Source: Spirosoma sp.
GTDB taxonomy: Bacteria; Bacteroidota; Bacteroidia; Cytophagales; Spirosomataceae
DNA length: 64,000 bases
Direction of reading: 5' to 3'
Assembly (NCBI RefSeq): GCF_026391055.1
Contig: NZ_JAPLET010000019.1
Coordinates: 186,001 to 250,000, forward strand
The position numbers were made by a program, and so were the translations under genes. The notes beneath the pieces were generated by a model. That model was not told the origin of the DNA. It searched no databases and saw nothing but the letters and a program-made list of their open reading frames with translations. Positions 45,685 through 54,567 of this stretch are shown here, piece by piece (position 1 is the stretch's first letter; every line of letters begins with the position of its first letter).

Positions 45685-47238
45685 TTAAAACAACTCAGAT
45701 TGGGATGAAGTCAGGGAATCGGTAGCCGGAGGAATATCCGGCGACTCGTAACTCGTAACTTTACAGGATACGCGCGTTCCTCGGTCACTGTCCGGAGCCG
45801 ACTTGGATGGTGATGAATTTGGCTCCACCAGATTGAAATACACTTTTTCGCTTTTATACAGACCACCGTTCTCCTTGTAATAGTTCACCTGAACTACTAC
45901 GTAAGTAAACGATAATCGGGTTGGATTAGTCAATTGAACCTGCAAATGTTTGATGCCGCCAAACAAGCCGACCTTAAAATCAGTTGCTTTTGCCCGAACG
46001 CTTCTCACCGCCCTAAGCGCTTCCTTACGAAGTTGCTCTTGCCGACGAGCTTCCTCTTCCTGTTGTCTGATTCGGGCGGCAGCGGTGTCTAAAGTGGTTG
46101 TTGCGGCAGGATTTCGGGTGGTAGCTGGTTCGGCCTGAAAGGAGTTGCTTTCCGGCTTAGGGTCGCGTTTCGCCGTGATGTAATACACTCCCGCCAGGAT
46201 CAGAACCACTAAGGCAGCGAAGGCCAGAATCCGGCTGTTACCAATCTTCTTTGAAGGGCTAGGCTCCGGTCGGGGAGAAACATGGGCTGTCTCTAGAGAG
46301 GGCGCTGACGGGCCGGGTTTATTCAAGACGTCCGGTTTGGAAGCCGCTACAACTGGGGGTGCTGCGGCAGACCGGTTCGACCGGCCAGCTTCCAGATAAG
46401 CCAGTTCGGCCTGTTTGAGTAGCCAGGTCAACTCATCCGGGTCATTCAGCCGGTCGGCGGGGTTCTTCCTGAGCAGACTCTCCAGTACGGGCGTAAACAG
46501 ACCCAGCGACTGGCTATTCGCCGAGACGGTCAACGGGGGTGGGGCATCGGTGAGTACCTTGTTCATGAAGGTAACTATACCTGAATGGTCGCTCATGACA
46601 AACGGGACTTTACCCGTCAGGCCTTCGTACAGTACCACGCCCAGCGAGTAGTAATCCGTGGCGGTGTTGACGCCTTTGGGGTTGTTAAACTGCTCTGGAG
46701 AAGCATATTCGTAGGTCATTAGTGACTGCCCCGTGAGCGTGTTTGACTGTTCGTGCAAACGAGCCACGCCAAAATCAGTCAGCAGAAAATGCAGTTCACC
46801 GCTGGGCAGGGGCCGGTAAAGAATGTTATCCGGTTTTATGTCACGGTGGATAATTCCCTTCGGATGAATGGCCCTGAACGCGCTGGCCATTTGCAGTCCG
46901 AGCCGAATAGTGGTTGGGATGTCGAGGTGCCCCTGTGCTTTGAGAAGGTCGCAGACGCTGCCGCCTTCGATCAGCTCCATAACAATAAAAGGCAGCTCAG
47001 CCTCCAACTGCACCTCCCGGACTTTCACAATATTTGGGTGGGCAATGCTGGTCATAATGGCCGATTCCCGCTGAAATCGACGGAGGGTTTCGGCATCGGT
47101 ATTCAGTGCGAAGTGTTTGATAGCGACCAACTCGCCCGTATCCAGGTGACGTGCCTTGAGAATTCGGGCATTGCTGCGGCCCAGTTCACTCAAAATTTCG
47201 TAGCCTGGAAACTGGGTGTTAAAGCGCACGGTAGTCAT
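45685..47238 (-). CDS. Membrane Ser/Thr protein kinase B
   Basis: 517 residues, paralogue of the downstream kinase: Lys41, Glu58, Asp133 (IIHRDIKPDN) and Asp155 (TDFGVAR) fall at identical positions, and the glycine loop is degenerate in the same way (LGRSNARILKA). A TM helix lies near 338-358 (ILAFAALVVLILAGVYYIT). The extracytoplasmic part starts with a coiled-coil stretch RIRQQEEEARRQEQLRKEA and continues as a beta-rich domain ending in a Ser-rich tail; it does not resemble kinase A's tail, so the two may sense different inputs. Its ATG shares one base with the phosphatase stop codon (TGATG), giving translational coupling. Confidence 0.93.
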   Translation of the reverse strand: MTTVRFNTQFPGYEILSELGRSNARILKARHLDTGELVAIKHFALNTDAETLRRFQRESAIMTSIAHPNIVKVREVQLEAELPFIVMELIEGGSVCDLLKAQGHLDIPTTIRLGLQMASAFRAIHPKGIIHRDIKPDNILYRPLPSGELHFLLTDFGVARLHEQSNTLTGQSLMTYEYASPEQFNNPKGVNTATDYYSLGVVLYEGLTGKVPFVMSDHSGIVTFMNKVLTDAPPPLTVSANSQSLGLFTPVLESLLRKNPADRLNDPDELTWLLKQAELAYLEAGRSNRSAAAPPVVAASKPDVLNKPGPSAPSLETAHVSPRPEPSPSKKIGNSRILAFAALVVLILAGVYYITAKRDPKPESNSFQAEPATTRNPAATTTLDTAAARIRQQEEEARRQEQLRKEALRAVRSVRAKATDFKVGLFGGIKHLQVQLTNPTRLSFTYVVVQVNYYKENGGLYKSEKVYFNLVEPNSSPSKSAPDSDRGTRVSCKVTSYESPDIPPATDSLTSSQSELF

Positions 47239-48686
47239 CAGGGACGCAGGGGTTTAGTCGGAGCCGGAACGGGAATCGATTGCTTCTGTACAGAAACCGT
47301 AATGATGGTGTTCAGGCAGGTATCCTGCCGGATAGCCGCCCGAACGGGTACACCGACTTGCTTGAAATATACGTTTTTTAGTTGAAGGATCGCGTTGCCA
47401 TCTGTCTCAATACCGGTATCGAAACCGCTGATAACCAGATTGTCGAGGCTGATAGCACCGTGCCGGCTCACGCGCATGGCTACCGTGGCGTTGGCTGTAT
47501 CGGCAGGTATAAGAACGGTCAGCCGGTTACTTCCCAACACCGCCACCAATGAATCGGTGAGCAAGAGCGGTTGGTTGATGCGAAGTGTGTCATCGGTCAG
47601 TACCAGCCGATGATCAGTGCTTCGGTAGGCCGCCTGCACCAGGGAGTCGATTTTAGGGGTGACTGGCACGGTCAAGTCAACCGTATCGGCCGTTAATTCG
47701 GCAGTGTTCAGGCTATCGGAGGGGATGAAGGTGGTTTTCGATGGCCAGGATTGATACCAGTAAATGCCACCCGCCAAACACAGTAGGACAATGATCATAG
47801 CAAGCCAACGGCCCGTCGACGACTGCCTGACCGGCTCTGGTTTTACGGGTTCTGCAGCCGGAGATACAGTTGGTTTATCGGCTCTGGCCGGGTGAATGGC
47901 AGCGCTCGCTTCGGCAGCCGCGGGCTCATTCGCCGGTGTGGTGTTGCGGGCCAGTACAACGGTAATGTTATCGTTGCCGCCCTGCTGATTGGCTACCCGG
48001 ATTAATTCGGATAATTGCTTGTCTAACGAAACGTTTTGATTCAGGACCGCTTTTATCTGAGCCTGAGTAATCATATCCGTAAGGCCGTCGCTGCACAATA
48101 ACAGTTGATCGCCCGGTAGAAACGTTGTTTCACCCGATTCCAGAAAATCAGGATCATCGACCCGGTGCGTAGCCAAACCCACTTCGCGCAGAATTTCGTT
48201 ACGGCGGGGGTGAGCCATCGCTTCGGCTTCGGTCAATTCATTAGCGTCTTCCCGAACGCCCACCAGGGAGTGGTCATGCGTGAGTTTGGTCAGCTCACCC
48301 CGCCGGTAGCGATACAGCCGCGTATCGCCCACGTGAGCATAGTACAGTTTATTGGTACTGGTATCAGCCAGAGCGGCTGTTAGTACGCAGCACATCTGCC
48401 CCAGTTTAAGGTCTTGCTGGCGTTGTTCGTTGATCTGGTTATTAGCAAACACAACCGCTTCGCGTAGCATGGACAAAGGGTCTCCATTGGGTGTTGCCAT
48501 GTAGCGCTCAATGGCTTCCCGGGCAATGGCGGCAGCCCGGTCGCCCCCGGCATAACCGCCCACACCATCGATTACGGCCAGTAATGCGTTCGACTCTGAC
48601 CAGAGTGGTGTGCAGATAAAGGTGTCTTGATTGTCCTTTCTGCGTTGGCCAACATCCGTTAAGCCGGCGATTAGTAAGTCATTCAT
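47238..48686 (-). CDS. Membrane-anchored PP2C-type Ser/Thr phosphatase
   Basis: 482 residues. PP2C domain about 5-245 with the metal-binding motifs DNQD, VIDGVGGYAGG, HVGDTRLYRYR, LLLCSDGLTDM and GGNDNITVVL all intact. A Pro/Ala/Glu linker, TM helix (about 292-312, LAMIIVLLCLAGGIYWY) and a beta-rich extracytoplasmic domain of about 165 residues follow; it may form a beta-helix-like fold (repeated LxLxD-type strands). Such phosphatases reverse Hanks-kinase phosphorylation. Coupled by overlap to kinase B. The overall plan matches the actinobacterial PstP. Confidence 0.92.
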   Translation of the reverse strand: MNDLLIAGLTDVGQRRKDNQDTFICTPLWSESNALLAVIDGVGGYAGGDRAAAIAREAIERYMATPNGDPLSMLREAVVFANNQINEQRQQDLKLGQMCCVLTAALADTSTNKLYYAHVGDTRLYRYRRGELTKLTHDHSLVGVREDANELTEAEAMAHPRRNEILREVGLATHRVDDPDFLESGETTFLPGDQLLLCSDGLTDMITQAQIKAVLNQNVSLDKQLSELIRVANQQGGNDNITVVLARNTTPANEPAAAEASAAIHPARADKPTVSPAAEPVKPEPVRQSSTGRWLAMIIVLLCLAGGIYWYQSWPSKTTFIPSDSLNTAELTADTVDLTVPVTPKIDSLVQAAYRSTDHRLVLTDDTLRINQPLLLTDSLVAVLGSNRLTVLIPADTANATVAMRVSRHGAISLDNLVISGFDTGIETDGNAILQLKNVYFKQVGVPVRAAIRQDTCLNTIITVSVQKQSIPVPAPTKPLRP

Positions 48687-48757
48687 TCGAAACGAAAAAA
48701 GAGTCAGATATGTAATTCAGTGCTACTACAACTCTCCCAATACCGGTTGGTTTGGTT

Positions 48758-48841
48758 TTAACGGGGTAAGTCCTGAAAATGCCTGAACACCAGATAAAGG
48801 ACGAACACAAACAGGAGTAGGACAAGCAGAAAATCGATCAT
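48758..48841 (-). CDS. 27-residue single-TM micropeptide
   Basis: 28-codon ORF beginning 4 bp after the stop of the FHA-like gene and ending 71 bp before the phosphatase gene, all on the minus strand. The product starts MIDF, has a 16-residue run of Leu/Val/Phe/Tyr and ends in RHFQDLPR, i.e. a single TM helix with a charged tail. Its tight intercistronic position and fully hydrophobic composition argue it is translated. It could stabilise or regulate one of the membrane partners; function unknown. Confidence 0.6.
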   Translation of the reverse strand: MIDFLLVLLLFVFVLYLVFRHFQDLPR

Positions 48842-48845
48842 GGCG

Positions 48846-49859
48846 TCAGAAGTTGCGCTGGAAATGAAGGGTTACCATGCTGTTGAGCAGAATCTGGGCT
48901 TTATCGGGTAAGTCAAGCCATTGAGGATTAGCCGGTTCGCTTCGGGCGATAAGATGCTCGTTGACCCGGGTTTCGTTGCGGCTGAAAGAGGCAATCTGAA
49001 ACGAGTGTGTCGAGTCGTTATACCGGATTCGGGCATGTGGGTTAGACACGTAGGCCGATTCAAGCAGCAGGTAGTTCGGGAAGTGTTGATTGTCGGGTTC
49101 TTTACGGGCAACCACAATTTCCCGATCACGCATTAGATAGGTGTCTTCCTTATTCAGCTCGGCAATGTAAAAGCTAATCTGCGCCAATCCCGCATCGATA
49201 CTACGGGGCAGAGGAGCGGCTGCTGGGGCACCCCGCAATGGTACGCTGACCGGTGCCTGCGCGGCAATAGTTACCGGGCTGTCGAAATTGAATTTCACCA
49301 CAAAGGCGCCGGGCTCACGGAAATCAATATGCTGAAAAGCATGAATATCGACGTCAACTTTTTCGTACCGGTTTGTTTGTTTTACCCGGCGGGTTACATT
49401 CACTTTTTCGGCAGCGACACCGGCAGGGCCATTACCGGGCAGAATACCCGTTAATGCGCCAATAACTTTCAACTCGGTAGGGCCAACCGGCTCGCCGTTG
49501 AATTCCTGACCGGCACCAAACTTGAAAAACCAGCTCGATGCCACCGGCGACACCCGGCCATACTGACTCTTGTGCGAATCAATAATGGCTTTAAATGCCT
49601 CAACCGCTTCGTTAACCACGACAGGAAAGGCGTTTTGCCGCTCTTCATAGATGTCGGGGTGCATAATAATCAGGAAATGAGCATTGAACAGTAAACTTGT
49701 TCCGAAAGACTCCCGGTGCAATGAGTCTTCGAAGCTGGCGATTAGTTCGTCCAGAATGCGTTTGTTAGTAACGGTAGATGTGGAACGGGTATCGGTTTGG
49801 CTGGGTGGTATTATCAGGCTACTCAATTTACCGAGCCAACCACCGGGCTTATTTGCCAT
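48846..49859 (-). CDS. FHA-like protein with extra N-terminal domain, first gene of cluster
   Basis: 337 residues. The C-terminal part (about 235-337) shows an FHA pattern: REIVVARKEP, YVSNPHARIRYNDSTHSFQIASFSRNETRVNEHLI, and WLDLPDKAQILLNSMVTLHFQ. The canonical Ser-x-x-His contact is present as SNPHA. The N-terminal 150 residues (ILDELIASFEDSLHRESFG...HFLIIMHPDIYEERQNAFPVVVNEAVEAFKAII) are a separate alpha/beta domain that recalls the N-terminal domain of actinobacterial FhaA, though I cannot prove homology. No membrane segment. First of the seven-gene run; 255 bp separate it from the GH20 gene. Confidence 0.78.
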   Translation of the reverse strand: MANKPGGWLGKLSSLIIPPSQTDTRSTSTVTNKRILDELIASFEDSLHRESFGTSLLFNAHFLIIMHPDIYEERQNAFPVVVNEAVEAFKAIIDSHKSQYGRVSPVASSWFFKFGAGQEFNGEPVGPTELKVIGALTGILPGNGPAGVAAEKVNVTRRVKQTNRYEKVDVDIHAFQHIDFREPGAFVVKFNFDSPVTIAAQAPVSVPLRGAPAAAPLPRSIDAGLAQISFYIAELNKEDTYLMRDREIVVARKEPDNQHFPNYLLLESAYVSNPHARIRYNDSTHSFQIASFSRNETRVNEHLIARSEPANPQWLDLPDKAQILLNSMVTLHFQRNF

Positions 49860-50026
49860 GTGCAGACTGTTTTTGGGAGGGATTGTCTTTTTATAAACGT
49901 CAACTAGGGTGGCTTTCTTTAGTTTGGCTGTCGGAAAATTTATTACTTATGCGCTTGCCGGAGTATGCCCACCTAATTCTGAGCTATCCGAGTAGAGATA
50001 CCTGCTTTATTTTTTGAAACAATAAG

Positions 50027-50080
50027 ATAACGTGAATAATGGCTGTAATCTCGATCGATTCAAGCCACTATTCACGTTAT
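50027..50080 (-). terminator. Hairpin downstream of GH20 gene
   Basis: Arms 50027-50044 and 50063-50080 pair at 17 of 18 positions (core CGTGAATA/TATTCACG) with an 18-nt loop. It lies 34 bp past the GH20 stop on the minus strand and separates that gene from the cell-wall signalling cluster. Confidence 0.6.
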
Positions 50081-50113
50081 TGAGCGATTTAATGTCGTTT
50101 GATATTAATTTAG

Positions 50114-52672
50114 TTACTTAGTTATAGTTACCGTTTGCCCAGCGCGGCCAGCGGCAGTGAAGGCTTTAAATTTAACGTTACCGGTTTGGGTAACCGGTTC
50201 ACTGTAAACTTCGCTTTTGGCGGTAGGCTCCGTTCCGTCGGTGGTGTAGCGAATAATCAGCCCAGGAAACTGGACGTTAGCGGATACTTTGCCATTACTA
50301 ACTTTAGCACCCACAGCAGGTATCCGGTATTGATACCCTCCGGCAAAAACATCCAGGCGCGGAAGCTCCCGTTTCCCGACAACATGTACGAACTCAGACC
50401 AGGCCTGGTTGTAAAGCTGATCACTTTTTGCATCGTCTTTCTCACGCGCCCAGGCAGGATCTTTAGCCCAGGCTCGTTCGGCAACGGCGAGCAATTTTGG
50501 CAAAAGTTTGTATTCGAATTGCTGGGGGGTTCGGTTTGTTTCGGACCAGAGGGGGGCCTCGATACCGACCAGATTTGCCTTCCCGGCTTCGGTGACAGCT
50601 TCCCGGCTTTTAATCATGGAGGGAGCAATGCGTTTTCGGGTGAAGTCGTCTTTCAGATTTCTCAGGTAATTGTAGGGAATAAACGAAAAGGGTTTGTCAG
50701 TATCGACATATCCGCCCCAGTACTGGCCTGGCTCTTCCGAAGAGGGGTTGTAGGCGAGGTCAAGATACATATGGGTCACGCCGGTCAGAATGACTTTATA
50801 TCCGGCGTTGGCCATTCGATAGGCAAGGTCTTCCGCCCCGGAACCCGGACTGTTTTTCCAGACGTTGACCCGGAAGTTTTCGGAGGCAAAAGCCTGGTTT
50901 GGTACCCAGGTGACTTTGCCATTTTGAGTAACCTTTTTCAAGCCAATTTCCTCCCAGCCTGACAAAAACAGACCGCGACTTTTTACTATCTGGTTGATTT
51001 TCCCGAAATAGTAATACCATAAATCGTCGGTCGTTTTTACGGCAGGATTGCCCGCCATCAGCTTCTGCACAGCAGGCGATTTCTGCCAGACGCCTTCCGG
51101 AACTTCATCGCCACCAAAATGGATGGTTTTCAGTGGAGCATCTGCTTCTTTATACATAACCCGCAAATCGTCGACTACTCGCTCCATAAACGTATATGTT
51201 GATGGTAACGACACATTGATAACGTTGTCGTTCCAGCCCTGTACCGACCGATAGACCGATTTATCGGCCACATCTCGCAATAAGTAGCGCTCGGCCTCGG
51301 CCTTGTTTCCTGCCTTCAGTAGTTTATCATAGCGAGCATCCATCGCTTTTATGGCAGCTCGGGCATGTCCCGGCGATTCTATTTCCGGAATTACGTCAAT
51401 ATGCCGGTCACGAGCATATTTCAGAATTTCTATGAAATCGGCTTTACTATAGAAACCGGTTCCTGATGTATTGCTGGTCGACGGGCCGGAGCCATAGGAG
51501 GGAATCAGGTTCTTCTGCTCGTCGGTTGTATGGGCCCGTTTGGCACCAACTTCAGTAAGTTCTGGTAAAGAGGGCATCTCGACCCGCCAACCTTCGTCTT
51601 CACTAAAGTGGAAATGAAAGGTGTTCAGTTTGTACAGGGCCATGACGTCCAGCACTTTAAGGATTTCGGCTTTAGGCTGGAAGTTTCGGGCTATGTCTAC
51701 CATCAAGGCTCGGTAGGGAAAGCGGGGTGCATCGGATACCACAATCCCCGGAATGGTAATAGACCCTGTTTTGCCAATGAGAGCAGCCGCTGGTATCAGC
51801 GTTTGTAGTGACTGAATGCCGTAAAACATACCCGCCCGCGTTGTTGCTGACAGGCGAATGCCGTCCTGATTAACCGTTAATTCATACGCTTCGGCACCGA
51901 GCCCGGCTTTCTTCTGAAGAAAGATGGCTTTTCCAGAACCCTGCTCCTGAAGAACTAGCTTAGTACCTAAAATCGGCGTTAAAGCAGTAGCCAGAAACTC
52001 GGCTTCGGGTCTGAATTCTTTTTCGGCGGCAATGACCATCTGATCGGTTAGGACAAAAGGTGTTCCCTGCTTCTGATACGAAACGGGCGTTGGAAACACA
52101 GTTGGTAACCGATCCTCTGGAATAGTCTGTATCTTCTGGTTTTCTGTGAATAGCGTCTCGGCCAGGCTACGATCCGATTTCTCGAATATTTTACCGGAAT
52201 TGATAGCTACTTCGACTGGGAAAGCCTGCTCCGGGTTTTTGTCGAGAACGAGGTAGAACCCAACCGGGAAATCGGTCTTATTGCGGATCTTTCCTGCTAA
52301 AACCTCCAGTCTGGTTGATTGTCCGGGAGGGAGCGCTTTGAAAGCAGGACCGGGGCTTATGTAATGCAAATCGCCATTGAACAGCGTTACTTTCGCTATT
52401 GTAGAATCGAAAGTAGCGGGCGCTCCGCCATTGAAAAATAACTTCCAACCTGTTACGGGGAGTTCTTCATCACCTGTATTCGTCAGGGTTAATACCGATC
52501 GTGAGCGAGCCTGGTTTTGGTAGTTATTGTCAATTAGTTCCAGCGAAATTTTCAGCCGTTTGGGCGCTTCATCAGCAACTGCAGATTCGGATTTATCTGA
52601 ATCGGAAGACTTCGAGCAACTGAAAAGCAGGGATATACATAAAAGCAGGAGAGAGAGGGAACGCGTTCTCAT
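50114..52672 (-). CDS. GH20 beta-N-acetylhexosaminidase lipoprotein
   Basis: 852 residues from ATG 52672. A lipoprotein signal (SLLLLCISLLFSCSKS) leads to a chitobiase-type N-terminal carbohydrate-binding domain (about 30-170), GH20b (about 190-330), the GH20 TIM barrel (about 335-690; catalytic pair Asp522-Glu523 in HFGGDEVPEGVW) and a C-terminal chitobiase/hexosaminidase-like domain (IIRYTTDGTEPTAKS). It releases terminal GlcNAc/GalNAc from chitin-like or peptidoglycan-related oligosaccharides at the cell surface. The frame extends 25 codons upstream, but the lipoprotein signal fixes the start. Monocistronic. Confidence 0.94.
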   Translation of the reverse strand: MRTRSLSLLLLCISLLFSCSKSSDSDKSESAVADEAPKRLKISLELIDNNYQNQARSRSVLTLTNTGDEELPVTGWKLFFNGGAPATFDSTIAKVTLFNGDLHYISPGPAFKALPPGQSTRLEVLAGKIRNKTDFPVGFYLVLDKNPEQAFPVEVAINSGKIFEKSDRSLAETLFTENQKIQTIPEDRLPTVFPTPVSYQKQGTPFVLTDQMVIAAEKEFRPEAEFLATALTPILGTKLVLQEQGSGKAIFLQKKAGLGAEAYELTVNQDGIRLSATTRAGMFYGIQSLQTLIPAAALIGKTGSITIPGIVVSDAPRFPYRALMVDIARNFQPKAEILKVLDVMALYKLNTFHFHFSEDEGWRVEMPSLPELTEVGAKRAHTTDEQKNLIPSYGSGPSTSNTSGTGFYSKADFIEILKYARDRHIDVIPEIESPGHARAAIKAMDARYDKLLKAGNKAEAERYLLRDVADKSVYRSVQGWNDNVINVSLPSTYTFMERVVDDLRVMYKEADAPLKTIHFGGDEVPEGVWQKSPAVQKLMAGNPAVKTTDDLWYYYFGKINQIVKSRGLFLSGWEEIGLKKVTQNGKVTWVPNQAFASENFRVNVWKNSPGSGAEDLAYRMANAGYKVILTGVTHMYLDLAYNPSSEEPGQYWGGYVDTDKPFSFIPYNYLRNLKDDFTRKRIAPSMIKSREAVTEAGKANLVGIEAPLWSETNRTPQQFEYKLLPKLLAVAERAWAKDPAWAREKDDAKSDQLYNQAWSEFVHVVGKRELPRLDVFAGGYQYRIPAVGAKVSNGKVSANVQFPGLIIRYTTDGTEPTAKSEVYSEPVTQTGNVKFKAFTAAGRAGQTVTITK

Positions 52673-52881
52673 AATGTCAGGGTCGGTTGCAATATAACAG
52701 ATACAAAGGCGGGTAGAGTTATGTACCAGTGATCTTGCACCATACATAACTCTACCCGTGGAAAGGCAAGTTAATCAAAAAATCAACGTACTTTCTTTAT
52801 TTCCTGCATAGCAGGCAACTGGTGCCCGAACTTTAGCAGCGGATTTGATTCTTCTGCCACTCGTAGTGGTGTAACAGGAAG

Positions 52882-53331
52882 TTATTCGATTGCGTCTTCT
52901 TTGTAGTGCCGTATGTCTAACAGGGTTACTGTTTCGTACCAATAGGTTCTTAAGTTACTAAGGTACATTTTCCAATCTGCGTAGCTGAACGGCTTTATAG
53001 TAAATGAAGAAGCGCCAAAGGAGTAAGCACGCTCTACCAACGTGGGCGTTTTGTTTGCCGAAAGCATTACTACCGGTAGTACTCTTCCTTTGGGGTGGGC
53101 ACGTAGCAATGCCAAAAAATCTAATCCATCGACTTTATCCTGAAGGTCGATATCGAGCAATACTATTTTGGGCCCTTTACCCTGTAGTCCTTCAATATAC
53201 GTTTTCGCTTCCTCAAAACTGCTGACATGTATAAAGATTGCTTCCGGAAAGTTACTTTGTGAAGCTCGCTGGAGTACATCGGCAATTAATGGATCATCGT
53301 CTACTAAAAGGATTGGAAATGGATGAGACAT
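52882..53331 (-). CDS. Stand-alone response-regulator receiver
   Basis: 149-residue single-domain CheY-like receiver. Acidic pocket Asp11/Asp12, phospho-acceptor Asp60 (VLLDIDLQ), Ser in LSANK and Lys in TIKPF are all present, so it should be phosphorylatable. No output domain; a 25-residue tail ends it. No kinase is adjacent, so it probably receives phosphate from a hybrid kinase elsewhere or relays to a partner. Confidence 0.9.
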   Translation of the reverse strand: MSHPFPILLVDDDPLIADVLQRASQSNFPEAIFIHVSSFEEAKTYIEGLQGKGPKIVLLDIDLQDKVDGLDFLALLRAHPKGRVLPVVMLSANKTPTLVERAYSFGASSFTIKPFSYADWKMYLSNLRTYWYETVTLLDIRHYKEDAIE

Positions 53332-53838
53332 GTTTTTTTTTGGCAGTTCTAAAGCTTAATGTGATGAATGTGAACGGAGTGAGGTGCTTGTTGATCCAGA
53401 CACCTTCATACTACATTGTCTCAGAAAAATAACTGACCTATTCAGCTGAGTCGTTTGAAATTGGGTATACAAGTGAGTTAATTTTTAACCGCTAGGTCTG
53501 CTGTTTATCGACAAGGCTGGCCTTATACCCGAGGAAGGATTGACAAGCTTAGTTTTACAGTCTAAAAATAGCTTTAGTTCCTGAAGTGGCCTAATTATCG
53601 GCCAAAATTAGTTTTGAGTAGTCATATATACTTATTAGTACACTGTTAAGTTAATTAATAGTATAAACTTTTGATGCTGTTAATCAGGTAAATATGTATA
53701 TAAAAGTTTAACAGAATTAAGCTATTATAAAAAATTAATATGTTTACGTATTTAGTTAGCAGCCATCGCTGGTCAAAAAAGGAGTAAATCTGGAGAAAGC
53801 TACTGCGTGAGCACTGCTGACTGATGGTAACTACTAAT
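53332..53838. other. AT-rich intergenic region
   Basis: 507 bp between two minus-strand regulator genes. Very AT-rich from 53620 to 53750. No gene, repeat or clear terminator seen. It should hold the promoter of the stand-alone receiver. Confidence 0.5.
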
Positions 53839-54567
53839 TTAAGTAGATTTCTCTTCTCTATTAGGCGTCAATAAGGGTACCAGGTTCTTACGATAAGCTC
53901 TTCCAAGTGGTATAATATCTTTATCGATCAATACGGTATTAGTTGAGATAGCTTTAAGAAAATCTGTATTGACGATATAGCTGTTGTGAATTCGTAGAAA
54001 TCGTTTATCTAAGTCTTCCTGCATTTTACTAAGCGAGCGTTTGATGGTGAAACGCCCCTGAACGGTTTTAATGAAAGTGTAATTTCGCTCGGAGTAAAGG
54101 AACAGGATTTCGCTTAAATCAACCCGTATCTGTTTATTCTGAGCACCGCGGATAAATAAGTGCGAACTGGGCTGGAGAGAAGTTTGAGAGGGGACAGGGC
54201 TGAGGATATTATCCAGTAAAGAACGGAGGGTAAGCGGGTGAAATGGCTTGATCAGGTGTCCTCCTACACCAAGTGCCCGTGTTTGTTCATACAGCTTATT
54301 CTCGTGGGAATTTGTTGTCATTATGAATTGCTTACTTAATGTTGAGAATTGATTAAGTAAGATTAATCCATCCGGCCTACCATCGAAAAACAGATCACAA
54401 ATCATTATCTGTGGACGTTGATCCCTAATTATACTCGCTGCGGAATCTATATCGTGCGTTAAATAAGGCGATGTGAAGCCCATGTTCACCAGCACTTGGT
54501 TCAACCAGGACGCATCAATTAAATTGTCTTCAATAATAAGAATAGAGGGAGTTCTATAGCTATCCAT
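53839..54567 (-). CDS. LytTR-family response regulator
   Basis: 242 residues: receiver (about 8-125; Glu13/Asp14, phospho-acceptor Asp58, LIKPF lysine) followed by a LytTR DNA-binding domain (about 145-235, IRVDLSEILFLYSERNYTFIKTVQGRFTIKRSL, RIHNSYIVN). LytTR regulators bind direct repeats upstream of their targets, often controlling envelope or extracellular functions. No histidine kinase is adjacent. Large AT-rich regions flank it on both sides. Confidence 0.93.
   Translation of the reverse strand: MDSYRTPSILIIEDNLIDASWLNQVLVNMGFTSPYLTHDIDSAASIIRDQRPQIMICDLFFDGRPDGLILLNQFSTLSKQFIMTTNSHENKLYEQTRALGVGGHLIKPFHPLTLRSLLDNILSPVPSQTSLQPSSHLFIRGAQNKQIRVDLSEILFLYSERNYTFIKTVQGRFTIKRSLSKMQEDLDKRFLRIHNSYIVNTDFLKAISTNTVLIDKDIIPLGRAYRKNLVPLLTPNREEKST

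Noticed and set aside
50135-50962. 275-codon open frame antisense to the GH20 gene
   Set aside because: Mirror frame of the GH20 C-terminal half with no recognisable features.
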